A stretch of DNA of 64,000 nucleotides from Antedon mediterranea (lineage: Eukaryota > Echinodermata > Crinoidea > Comatulida > Antedonidae): NCBI RefSeq assembly GCF_964355755.1, contig NC_092677.1, positions 10,624,601 through 10,688,600 of the forward strand. The letters run 5' to 3'. Below the pieces are notes generated by a model. It saw nothing but the letters and a program-made list of their open reading frames with translations. It ran no database searches and was not told the origin of the DNA. Both the position numbers and the translations under genes were made by a program. Positions 1 to 13,000 of the stretch are shown here, in pieces (positions within the stretch are counted from its first letter, which is position 1; each line of letters starts with the position of its first letter).

Positions 1-2400
1 AAGATAAAAATTACTAATTTTTAAATTGAAGTGGCCATTTGATGACGTCCTACCATTTTGTACGTCTAATGTGTACATGAATATGTATCTACAACCCAAT
101 GGCTTCCCGAATAAGTTAAAAAAATTGGGGGTCACCTGCCATTCTGAAGAGTTATATTCATTTTAAGAAGGCCTTATTTTTCACCATTTTCAGCACTTTG
201 ATGCAATTAATTTGCGCATTTTGTTATTTTTAACCTGCTCGTATAGCGTTATTTTAAGTCGGAACTGACTCAAATTTGGTGAATGTACTAAGGATGGTGA
301 GTAGAACGCGATTTGTATAAAAAAATTGCAATTTTTACGCTTTGTAAGTATCGCGCGCGCAAAATATTTTTTTTGCGCAGTAATTTTTTGAAACACGCAA
401 ATGGCCTAATTCATGCTCAAAATTGATCAAAACTTAATTTTGATCTTTTTAAATTTTTAATGCGCGATTCCACGTGCATGACCCTACGTGTGCGCGCGTT
501 TTTACTTGCTAATATTTTTACCCTTGACCTGAAGTTTACGTGTAGTGAATTTCATAAATATGTGATAATGAATTATGGATATATGATTGATAATGTGATT
601 TCACAAAATGGCGTATACGTGACGTCACGGATGAGTGATCACGTTGAAAAGCTTATTATGGCTAAGTTAAAGTATTTGAAAGACATAGTGAAATTTTTGT
701 GATCATTGTTATTCAACTTTTTGAGATAATTGATGAACAAAAAGTGTACAGAAAGAATAATAACAACTAGACATGAAACTCGTCACTTTGACGAGTTAGT
801 TATCCGCTCGACAAACGCCACGTGCACGTCATACGTTAGAATATTGCACACAGAAAAATATTAAGGCATTATGACCTGAACTGAAGAATATGATATGTTG
901 TTATTTCTGAATTCTGTTATTTTGTGTCATATAGTATACACAGTACAATCTGTATACATATCACAAACAGTGTAAAATAGGTGAAATTACGGGACCCGTA
1001 TTTTATTGTAATTTTTAACATCTTGACGGTTTCAAAATGAAATGTAAAAGAAGAAATTTCTGAATGAAATTATCTCAGCAACAACGTATTAATGTGTAGT
1101 AGAAATTTGAATACGTGAAATATTGATGCGCGCTCTTTTAAATGTAATGAAATATAATGCAAAAGATGAAAATACGACTTTTTTTATTTAACTGGCCATA
1201 TGATGACGTCACAACATTCAATTGGCACAATTTACACATGATTTTGTATCTACAATACAATAGCTTCCTGAAAACGTTTTAATTGTGATTATCACATTTT
1301 ATTCTTACGAGGCATAACAGATTAAAATTTACTGTAAAGATGAAATTAATGACCAACGTAATTTAAATTTTTAGGCATAATGACGTTAAAAAAATTAAAA
1401 AAAATTTTAATTCATGCAAAAGATAGTTGATAGATCTAGAATATATTAAAATCGGAATGAAAATGGACAACGAATAAGTGGAGATGCGCTCTATTAAATG
1501 TGATGAGCTATGACGAAAGAGACAAAAATCCTATATTTTATATTCGCGTGGCCATACGATGACGTCACAATGTCCGGTTAGCCATATTAATGCATGATCC
1601 GATATCTACAACTCATCAACTTCCAGAATATGTAATTAAAAAAAAGTTCTCCATGTAGTTTAGAATCTATGACTGTTTAAAAATAGGCATAATTTTGACG
1701 AATTTTTGAACTTTTTCACCAAATACGCGTGCAAATTATCTAATTCGACGTGCTCGTATGGCGTAATTTTAAGTCGAAATTGTTTAAAATTTGGTAACAT
1801 TACTAGAAAAGGCTGAAAAAACATAAATCAAGCGAAAAAAATATGTTTTTAACGCTACGTGTGCACCGCGTGCGTAAAAATGTTCGCGCGCGTGGGAATT
1901 TTTGACATGCTCAAAATGACATGAAACGCATAGAAAGTTGATTAGAAGTTTATATTTCGCACGTTAAAATTTTAAACGCGCGTGCGCGCGTAACTTTTTG
2001 TGAAACATGCTATTTTTAATCCATAGAAAGTTTGCGCTTGATATGACTTAAATTTTCACAAAGTTTCAAAACAAAATTATGTTTGGTTTTTAGTCTATGA
2101 TCAATCATTGAAATTCATAAAATCGCACGTAAGTCACGTTGCGCAACTCTGACGTCATTCAAAAATAGGAGGTGCACAAGTTCACGTAAATGTCGATATG
2201 TTGACAAAGTTACGATATGTTCTGTCTACACGTTTTAGAGAAACGCGACGCACAAAAATGACAGAAAGAAAGAAGTATAATACAGAAAAAAAATTTGATG
2301 AAACAGGACGATTACAAGGAGTTATCCGCTACTAAGCGGATAACTAATAATAAAGATTTTGTACAATAACAATAGGTGATCATTTTATTCTAAATGATCA
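1..2400. repeat. Degenerate repetitive block with CRE-like palindromes
   Basis: No gene is visible in this stretch; the short ORFs are low-complexity and lack homology that I recognise. A segment reading roughly ggccatatgatgacgtca followed by 'tatctacaa...aatagcttcc' recurs near 30, 1190 and 1545, so this is a diverged repeat. Several copies contain TGACGTCA or a near match (about 619, 1203, 1560, 2149). Near the right edge, 2315-2343, is a perfect 10-bp hairpin, GTTATCCGCT-act-AAGCGGATAAC, followed by TAAT; a related GAGTTAGTTATCCGCT occurs near 793. Element class unknown. Confidence 0.55.
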
Positions 2401-4057
2401 CCTAATTAATAAAGTTTTCAGAGTAGCAGCATTGGCCTTTATCAGCTGTGCATGTTATAAATATTTTCTATCCGCATGACATGATTGATGGCAGCACACC
2501 AAGACTATCGGCATGGTTGAACGTGCATAAAATTCATCATTTCTTATCGACAAGGTCAAGCACCCGAGTAAATCCATGGTTTCATAGGAAATTCGACCGT
2601 GCATCTTAATTCTATTTTTCTTATCTGTGCATTTCTTTCTAGATGCATGGTTGACTGTGCTGATAGAAAACATTACATTAGAGAGAGGCTCTGTCAGTCA
2701 TGCCGATAAAAAATAACAACTTATTATTATAGTCATTTTCTTATACTATAGCCTTATGTGGCCCTAACTACAGTAATAAAATATTACTATTTTTTATTTA
2801 TTTATTACACCTTATTTACAGAGGGTGACCCTAAACAGCGTATGCTGACAATTAATCAATAATAAAATAATACTAATAATCAATCAATAATAAAATAATA
2901 CTAATAAATTGATTAATTATTTTGTATAGTACATTTGGGAACTTTTCAACATTTTTGTGAAGATAACTGTGTACTGTTAACACTTGCAGAACATGCTGTT
3001 AATCCCAGGTCTTTAATTAATCAAATCATTCATGCAAACAATAATAAACAAAATCCCTTCCCATGTAATGTGTGCTCTGAACATGTGTGTTTGGCCTTTC
3101 ATGCATCAGTGCACCTCATTAGCATACTTATATCACGATGTTAAATTCTATGTGAACGCTCTTCACTGAGCTCATATCCATTAAATCCTAATTGGTTAAT
3201 TGCCAGTAACATGAATTCACACCTTTTTACTGTATTTTAGCATATTTTAGCATAATATTATGCAATCAAAAGCAGGAATATTACTGCAAAGTAATTATAA
3301 TATTTTTTAAACCTGTTGAATATACGCTATTCTTTATAAAATAATCTATGCCAACCTATGAAATACATGCAATATTCAAGCTGTTTAAACCATTTTGTTG
3401 TTAACAAGACCTATTTTATGAAAAGGCGGAATTGTATGTACAGTAAGATAAATAATAATAAATATGGCTATAAATCCAACATAAAATATTAATATTAAAA
3501 TTATTCATTGTATGTTACCATATGCTGACTCATAAATAATTATTATTTGTATTTTAGTATTCAAAACGCTCTAATCACCTTACCTACCAGTAACTTCCTC
3601 GGTCGTCTGTTTTAAAATAAACAGTCCACAGTCAGGAGATTTTATCTTATTATGTAACATTTAATAATAACCATTGTACATGTAACAATTATGTTTTCTA
3701 CACTATCAGGTACAGTAGTAATACATTATGTTTGTTTATTTAATTAATTTTTTTGTTTTTATCTACTGCTACAGGTACCTACCAGGTTGGGTTAAAATTA
3801 ATCTTAGCCAATAATACAACAGTATTTTATATTTGTAAACTTATTTAGTGTAAGCATGGAGGAACCCCTATGGTGTAAAGCTCTGTCTACACTAGTTTGA
3901 CAATAAAGTGTGCCCGAATATGGTAGTGATATGCCCAAATATAGTAGTGATATGACATTATGTCCATATATGGGCACATCACATAAAGTTTTATAGTGTA
4001 TACAGAGCTTAATCGGTGTAAATATACAGTACTGCATATCATATTTTTGTTTCAAAG
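2401..4057. other. Intergenic or 5' region upstream of the first visible MROH1 exon
   Basis: No supported coding exon. It holds a short minus-strand LINE 3'-end fragment (about 2790-2850), AT-rich simple sequence with repeated 'caataataaaataatacta' at 2855-2905, and one MITE copy (3878-4010) just before the first recognised exon. A short 5' exon carrying the true start of MROH1 may lie here or beyond the window, but I could not identify it. Confidence 0.4.
3878..4010. mobile_element. MITE family A, copy 1
   Basis: Palindromic element with ends AAGCTCTGTCTACACTA and TATAGTGTATACAGAGCTT. It carries a perfect CCATATATGG CArG box at 3964. It lies just upstream of the first visible MROH1 exon. 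Confidence 0.85.
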
Positions 4058-4059
4058 CC

Positions 4060-7000
4060 ATGGTGACGGCGTTGGTGGATGCGGCATATGACAAGAAGCC
4101 GGAAGTACGCAACATAATTAGTTCATCATTAGTGGACATTGGGAAACAAAAACCTGGAATGGTGTTGAGTTCTTGTCATGTCTACCTTAAAAAACACAGC
4201 AAGGTAAGATCATCGCAAATCAAGAGCATCCTACTTATAAAAATTGTCAGTCCTATATTTGTTAACAGTTCTGTCATTAAATTTCGACTCATCTCTACCT
4301 GCCTAATATTCTCCAAAAGATGGTTGTGGCATAAACCTCTGTAGTTCGACAAAAAAAGTGTGATGTGCCTAAATATGGTGATGATGTGCCCAAATATGGA
4401 AGTGATATGACATCATCATATCCATATATGGGCACATCACATTTGTTGTCACTTGAATTTTGATAGTGTAGACAAAGACCCAAAATGGCCCTCCAATGTC
4501 CTTGGGCGTTTTTAGCCTTTTTTGACTTATTTTAATGCCTTTTTATTCCTCCTGGTCCTCATAAGCTTCGGGGCCCTGGGATTTGCCAATAGCGCTTGTA
4601 GCCATTACGCCATTGATGGCCTAACCTAACTTTACTAGTGTTTATTCGCTATGCAAAACTTTAAACAACAATGTTTATATTATCTTTTATATAGCTTCAA
4701 AAAGATCATCGAGTTGTCATATTGCAGACAATGGAGAAGGTTATACATGAAACTCTGAGCGCAATCAAATCAGGTTTAGCTGCAGAACTAGTACAGTTAG
4801 CAGCTGAAGAAATGACTGCCACAAAGGTGAGATGATATTAGTTATTTATGATTTTTGTAGAACTTGTCGGATTTCCTCAACCAAAAACTTAGAAATATCA
4901 TCATCATTGATTACTAAAGTCTCATATATTATTATGCAATGGTGGATACAAGATTTTGAAATAATGGGGCTTAAAAATGGCAAATTTTAGGTGCCGAACT
5001 GAAATTAGTGTCCTATCTTTTTTGTCCTAAATTTATGTATGTGGGGATACATGCCCATATATGGACACGATGACATATTACTACCATATTTGGGGACATC
5101 ACACTTGATCTAAATAATATTAATTTGATAGTGTAGACTGAGCTTTATTTTAGTATTATTAATTAATTATCTCCATCTTTTACTCACAGAGAGCAGCGTC
5201 TTTCTATACGATGATAGGAGTATCAACCAATACTGTAAATTGCAGTTATACTTTATAAAAAAAACATGTGCTTAAAAGTCTTTAAAAATATAGCCTTTCA
5301 GGTTTTGCCAAAATCATCATACTTTATGATCTATTTTGTAAATACTACTAATACTATCTGGAACAGCCAAACACTGTCTCCTTTTATTTTGTATTTTTAG
5401 ACATAGTATTAAATTTACTTCTAAACTGCATTGCTTAAAGTTTTTTTTTTTTTTAGGTGAATAACTATGATACATTACTGTTCTGGTAATTTGCTTTGCT
5501 ATCATTAGGGTGTTGGACATTTTCTGTGCATTTGGCAGTTTCTGTGCGTTTAATCAGTGTGTATTTCTCTTTAAAAATAACATGATAGATAACATAACAT
5601 TTTGTCTTTTGCTTTGCATTGCAGTCAGACAATATTTATGCAGACTTATTGTGCATAATAAATCTTTTTTAAATTTTTCATGAAGGAAGTGGACCCCCAA
5701 TGGCAGACAGCAGCAAGTGGCGTGTTGGTGGCGCTTGGCAAAAAATATTGTAATGAAGTGATGGAAGAGATATTGAAGCGTTTCCAACCAGGAACTCTGC
5801 CACACTTCTTCACAGTTCAAACAATGGCAAACCTGTCCACTGGAAACCGTATGTATAAATATCATATTTTTGGCATTTTCCGTTGAAAGCTCTGACTACA
5901 CTATCAAACTAGTTTGACAAAAAAGTGTGATGTGCCCAAATATGGTAGTAATAATATGTTCAAATATGTTAGTGATATGACATCATTGTGTCCTTATATG
6001 GGCACATCACATTTCTTTGTTACATAAAGTTAAATAGTGTAGACAGAGGTTCAGGCCAAGGCAATCAAACAACAGGATATTGAGCTCGCCTTGCCAAGAT
6101 AGGAACTAGAAACAATCCTTTGATCATATGTCTGACGGCGACAAATACCAACAACAGTGGTCTGTTAAGGGGTGTGGAACTGATTGTTTCGCAGCCACAG
6201 ATAAACCCTTTTAATATAGTAGAACCCCTCCTTCGAAACCCTTTATTCTGAGTACACTCCTCAGGATTTGTTTTGCTAACAAGAGAGAATGACACAGCCA
6301 ACCACTATTACGGGACTATTGTCTTTATTGGTTCTTGTATATTATTTAGCAATGTTTATGTTTACTTTTGTTTTCTTTCAGCATTTAGCTTTGTGCCATT
6401 TTTAACAGCTGTGCTGGGTACAATGTTGCCTATGCTGGGACTTGCTAAACATGATAACATGAAATGGGTTTTTAGTTATGGTAAGAAAATTACATGAATT
6501 ATCGATAACAGTTTTTTTTCTTTTTTTTTGACCATTTGTCAGACAAAAATTAAAGATCTATTTCATGTCAAACTTTGTGTACACGGCAGAAGACAAATTT
6601 TGAATGCGCATGCCTATGTATTATAGCAGAACAACTTAGCCCTGTTTACACTATAAACATGATGATGTCATACCACTACCATATTTGTACATATCACTAT
6701 CATATTTAGACACATCACACTCTTTTTTCTTTATAGCTTTAGCCAGATTCTGTGAGAGTATTCTACATTATGTTGCAAACATAGAAGATGCCCCGGATCA
6801 GTCAGTCCGTAAAGAACTCTATTCCTCACAGATTTTCTCAGCTTATGAAATTGTCTACAATATGTGGCTACAGTCCAAAGAGGCAAAGGTATTGTAAAAA
6901 ATGTATTAATCAGTGGCATAACGGCTCATGAGCGCTCACTGGCTAAACCCAGGGCACGGGGCTTATGGCGGCCCCTGACCAGTGCCCAGAGAAAAAAGCA

Positions 7001-10000
7001 GTCGAAAAAGTACAAAAATGCCCGGCCTCCAGCGTTGAAGGACCATTTAGAGTTCATAAACAAGGGGCCTCAGTTAATATACAGTTAATTAAGAGGATTT
7101 TCTATAGTAACTTGAATAATCTGGGACTGTTTACCAGTCTGTTAGTGGTGATGACTCGCTGTTGGTGTGGAGAATTGAAATATTTTTACAGACAAGCAAT
7201 TAAAAGGATTCTCACATACCTGTTCTTAAATGCTCCCTACTTATAGAATGTTGCATTTTCTAGTTACGTTTAATGGTGGTAGAGGCTCTTGGCTACATGT
7301 CCAACATCCTAGCAGAAGATCGTCTTGAAGAGCAGCTCCCTCGTTTGTTACCAGGAATCCTAAATTTGTACAAGAAGCACCCAGAACCATTCCATATTAC
7401 ACAGGTAAGAACACCCCTCAGAAATAATGGAATAATCTGTTTTTAATGACATTGGCATAGTAAATTGAAAACTGTTTTTTGATTTCTTACAGGGTTTCTG
7501 TATGGTGCTTGATGCTGCTGTGCAAGAGGGCAGCTTGATACTTGAACCTCAACTAGATATGATTGTGAACACACTACATCCTCAGGTATTGAATCAAAAT
7601 TGCATTTAAATTTGCGATACTCTAGTCTATAAATTAGTGGTATTGTTACCAAATTTTGATTGTAGAGTTGCGGCACAACCTGTACAACTATGCAGTAGCA
7701 CCATGAAGGAAAGAACGTTGGTGCATATGTAGGATCTCATATAAAATCTACACGATAAAAACTTTCTACTTTCTATTACACTTATAACATACTGGGCTAG
7801 TGTTTTAACCACAGTTGTCATACAATTACTAGCAAATACCCGCTCCAGGGTGTTTTAAATGTAGTACAATTATGATCATTTTATGCTCTGTAAGTCTATA
7901 ACTTGTGTACAAATTGCTTCTTCTTCGGGAGTTTTTTTTTAGAAATACAGTAAAGTTTCAAAAATATCATTGTCAAATATACCCGCCCCATAATGGATTT
8001 TAAATGTAGTTTATAACTAAATCGGACAGACATGCAGAGATTTAAAACAAAAACGGACAGACATGTTTGGTAGATTATAGTAAGATGCTATTATCAACTG
8101 TCTCTACTATCTACTATTGTAGGTGTGTATTTTACCTGATTATAGTAGTCCTCCATCTGTCAAGAATCATAATGAACTTCTACGGTGTTTCTCTGTGATA
8201 GCCAAGTCCTTCTCAGACCGCATCATATCATATTTACTTCAAAAACTAGAAATGAACAACGAAAAGATTAAATTAGGAACTCTTGCTGTCTTCAAACAAC
8301 TGATCAATTCTGGTGGCAAGTATTTTATTGTGTAGTAGTTTTTTCTAGTATAAAGATAAGGATGGCACGGGACGAAACTGGCCACCCTACCACATAATGC
8401 CAAGGCTTAGTACAATGAGATTTTAACACCTCATTCATACAAAACTTGCCTAGTTACCTTTTACTACAGTGGAGCTGTAGCTTGGTGGTTAACATGCTTG
8501 CATTCCAATCCCAAGGTCCTGGGTTCAATCCTGACCTAGTGCCAGTGTTACTCACAACTGTTTCCACTCCACTCACTAAACCTCAAATGACACTTAGTTT
8601 ATAAGCATGATAAATTATAAAATAGATTATAGTAATGGGCGTGATGCTTGGTGTTGGATGCTTATGATAAAACACATTTTTTGTAGGGTTTCATTTATTT
8701 TCTGGTATAAAAATAACAGTTTGATACATTTATATTTTTTTAGGTGTACACATGGAAGATAAAAAACCACTGATAGTATCTGGTTTAAAGATAATGTTAT
8801 CAGACACAAACAATAAGGTACGCTATCTGAAAAATCAAGTTCTGGGGCCAAACTAACTTTTTAGATAATCTCTTAAATTCTAAAAATAACATATATAATA
8901 ATAAACACATTTAACATTACTAATGCAATATGTTTACCCTTCTTATTTGGTTTGGAATAACTTTTTATCTAAATTAAATAATTTTAACATTTTTTTAAAG
9001 GTCAAAAGGTTATTTGCACAGGTGATAATCGCTATGGCGCCCCATGGTTACTTGGAGTTGGAAGGTGGTCATTTGATGGTTGAGTTTATTGTTAAACTTT
9101 GCACATATCAGGAGCAAGTGCCTGTGAGATTACATTTTTACATATTTTATTAATTATTATAACAATTATTTAAAAAGTCTTTTTCCTATCTAATACCCTA
9201 ATGTTTGTATCATTTTTTGGAAGGTTTTTTATTTAAACAAATTTAAATCATTGTGTTTTGAAGGTTTTAAATTCACATTTTAACTATTTGATGAAAAACA
9301 TCTCCCCAAAATTCAAAAGATAGTAAATGTGATTTAATAAGTAAAGCACTATATTCCACAATATTTAGCACTGATTTCAAAATCCTAGATTCATTCTGCA
9401 TGTATTATAACAAAATCATTTTCAGGTGAAGAAACCTGATCCAGATTACGTTTCAAACGCTTCGTTGCGACAGATGTGTGAGAACGTACTTCACCTGATA
9501 TCAACCACCATCGAATGCATGGAAGTGGTAAGTAATAGATATCAAGATATACCCAGTGACGTAATGGTTATGTGCGCTCACTGGGTAAACCCAGGGTCCC
9601 CGGAGCTTATAGGGGCCCTGAGTAGTGCTCAAAGGACAGGCATTAAGATATGTTGAATAGGCTAAACAATGCCAGAGGCCTCCAGTGTTGGAGGGCCACT
9701 TAGGGTTCCTAAACCTCAGGCCTCTACATTTCGCCACTGGAGATAATATAAACGTATTATAAAAACTAGATAATTAAATCCAATGTAACAGCTCAAAAAC
9801 TTAGTCACGATTGTGTGGGATCAACCAATAAGGCTGTAGCAATTGGCTATCAGTTTGAAATCAAGAGATATTGTAAACTACCTATAAGCCTCATTCACAC
9901 AGTGAGATGTCAGCTTTTAATTCCTCATACTATTTCACCTTTAAGCTCTATTCACACTGGGCAATGTCAGCCTTCAATTCCTCATACTATTTCCCATTAA

Positions 10001-13000
10001 CAGAACTGCCTTCTGTTCCATGAATATAGAATTTAGAAAGATATCTATATAAGAGAACAGAGTTTCAGAATGATTACCCTTCTCATTAAAAGAGTGCTAT
10101 TTAAGACAATCCAATATATACACTATATTGACAACATAATCCTGACCAAAATAGCATTTGATTATAACATTATACTTATTTTTATACCAGTTATTTCAAA
10201 ACTGCGTCATACTGTATAGATTGAAACATTTTTTCACAGGTTCTTTGGCCGTATCTCCTTGAGTTCTTAATACCTGTTCAGTACACAACTGCACTTGGTC
10301 CAATCTGTCGCAACCTTGCTTCCTTGACGGCTAAGAAACGTGAAGAGCAGTCGGAAGACTACATGATAGATTTTGATATTGCCACAAATATTCCAAAGGC
10401 ACCAGAAATAGTTGCACGACTTGTGGCAAGTACCGAATTGAGTATTCTTTTGTGTGTCAAATATGTTTGTTCCATTTCTGGCCTATGACTCCATCTGATT
10501 CAGATTGAAATATACCTAGATATTTTTATATTGGTCTGTATATAAATAAGCCAACATTTAAAAAAATACAATATCATATCACTATATTAATTTAAACAAA
10601 TGTTATGTTTTCTTTGCTTTACTGATATAGGTACTAGCTGGCAGGCCAGAAGTGTCAAATCGTGGAATTTATGTTCTAAAGTTATTGCAGGCGCTTTCAC
10701 CGAACATAGAATCCTCCCTTATTGACTTGTGGGATACGATTATTCCTAAACTTATACAATTTCTTGAAGGTACATCAACATTTCAATTTAGTTAAAAGTA
10801 TGGATGTAATTGTGGTGGTTGGTGGGGGACAGCTGTATTTTAATTTCTTCCATCTAGCCTAAAGCATATTTTAAAGCCTGAAATCTTTGTAAGCACTCTT
10901 ACATTTTTGACAAGCACCTTTCTAGCTACATCCCTGTAAAAACTACATAGCTTTTATTAACTTCTGAATATCTTTGCGTAAAAATGGAAATATTATCATC
11001 TAATGAAAGATAGATAAATATGCTTTTTACTGATTAAATTATATTATAATTTAGATAACTTAAACAATGATGAAAAGTGGTCTCAGAAAGCTTGGGAAGA
11101 TCTTCTATTAAAGGTAGCTAGTTTTTTGTTCTTTAAAGCACTGTCTACACTATCAAACTAGTTTCACTAATTCCTGTGGTTAGCGGAAAACTACTGATGC
11201 ACACACTTCATATATATGTACGTATGTGTGTGTATAGTTCTGGATCCAATTTATATTTGTAAAGGTGAACATTTATTAATGTGGGATTGATGTCATGATT
11301 TATCTTTTTAAAATAGCTTTTGTCAAAAACTCTTGATGAAGTAGAAGATGAGGAGTGGGTATGTAACTTAGGAGTAGAATTTGGCAAGCAGGTTTCTCTT
11401 TACCAAGACAGTCCAAATGAAAAGGTAATAGTAGCTTTCATTCAGTTTGTTATTTTTCATCTTTCCTTTAATATTTTATAGTAGTGGAGCTGTAGCTTTG
11501 TGGTTAATACGGTTGTCTTCCAATCCCATGGACACATCCAGGGTTCAATCCTGACCTAGTGCCAGGGTTGTAACTCACGACTCTTTTAACTCCACTCCCT
11601 AAGCCTCAAATGAGTTAGTTTATAAGTAGTTAGTTAAATTTCTTTTGAATAAACACCTGTTTCTCTCTCTCTCTGATTTTTTTTTCTTTTTATCCTTGTT
11701 ACATTGTTGGCATACTGTATTTTTGTATATATATATATATTTATTTTTTATATCTTTGTTAATTTTGTGTTTTTATAGTTTATTTTGTATTTACTGTTTG
11801 TATTGTTTGAGGGTCCCTAATGATCAGCTGATGCTGGATGGACCACCCTCATAAAATATTGTTGAAATAAAAAAAATAAAATAAATTATTCATCTTGCTG
11901 TTGGATGCATATTAAATAAAAAATAAAAATGATTCATCTTCGCTATTGATGATCATATTCAATAATTCATTCTAATTTTAGGATAAATTTTAATGAAATT
12001 TTCATTAAGTTTTAAATGTGTTTCCATCTTTGTATATAAATAAAAAATATCAGTATAGATTCTTTCATTTTCAGAACTTCCTTTACAAATGTCTTGGCGT
12101 TATAATGCGGAAAGTAACAAAGAAAGATTTTGTGAAGCAGCATCTGAATATATTGTTCTCAACTGTAAAACACACAAATCAAGTTGAACGAGAGGTAAAC
12201 AAACAACATATTTAATTCTGCATTTCTAATACTGTATGTTAATTCTCTTTTTAATCAAAAAGTTTTTGTTCTTGAGGCATTATTTTTCCCAGAAAATATT
12301 GACAATTATGAATTATAATTATTCATTCATTCATTCAAGTTCACATTTATTTAAGCTGTATGGACCTTACACAAGAAAAAAAGGGCATTTTCTCTATTAG
12401 TAAAAGTCTCTTTACAATAATGAAGACGACAACATTTTAAAGAAAACAAATATTAAGACCTTAGTGAGCTGAATAGTTGGTATTCAGCTTTTTATTTAAT
12501 AGACCAGGGTTTGTTTGATATTATTTAGTGTAAGGTTAGCTATCATGCAATTCTGTAGCATAGATTCTTGATTTCTACCTCAACATGTTGCGGAAATATA
12601 ATGTAACATGGATGAACATCAAGATAGATACCACTGGTACATCAAGATAGATACCACTGGTTTATCTTAACCATTTTACGTCAATTTTAATATTTTTTTT
12701 TACAATTGTTTCTTGTAGGGGTGTGCCATAGGCCTTGGATTCTGTGCTTCCTCTCATTTGGATGAGGCCTTGAGCAAACTGGAGACCGTTGCAAAACAAG
12801 ACATGTCTAGAAAATCAAGTGGATTTCTAGGGCTAATGAAGGTAAACTATGAAACTGTTCAATACAATAATGCATTCTTTAAAAAATAACTACAGAAAAA
12901 CGGTCACCATATGAATTAAATTGGCTTGGAAGGCCACAGTCAGTAGACATAGCCACACAAGATGAACGTATACACTAAAACACCTCATTAAGCTATTTCC

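Noticed and set aside
460-702. 80-codon plus-strand ORF as a gene
   Set aside because: It lies in the repetitive AT-rich block, has no recognisable homology and no splice or promoter context.
6864-7246. Plus-strand ORFs of 74 and 93 codons as genes
   Set aside because: They read through dispersed repeat H and intron sequence just after an MROH1 exon.
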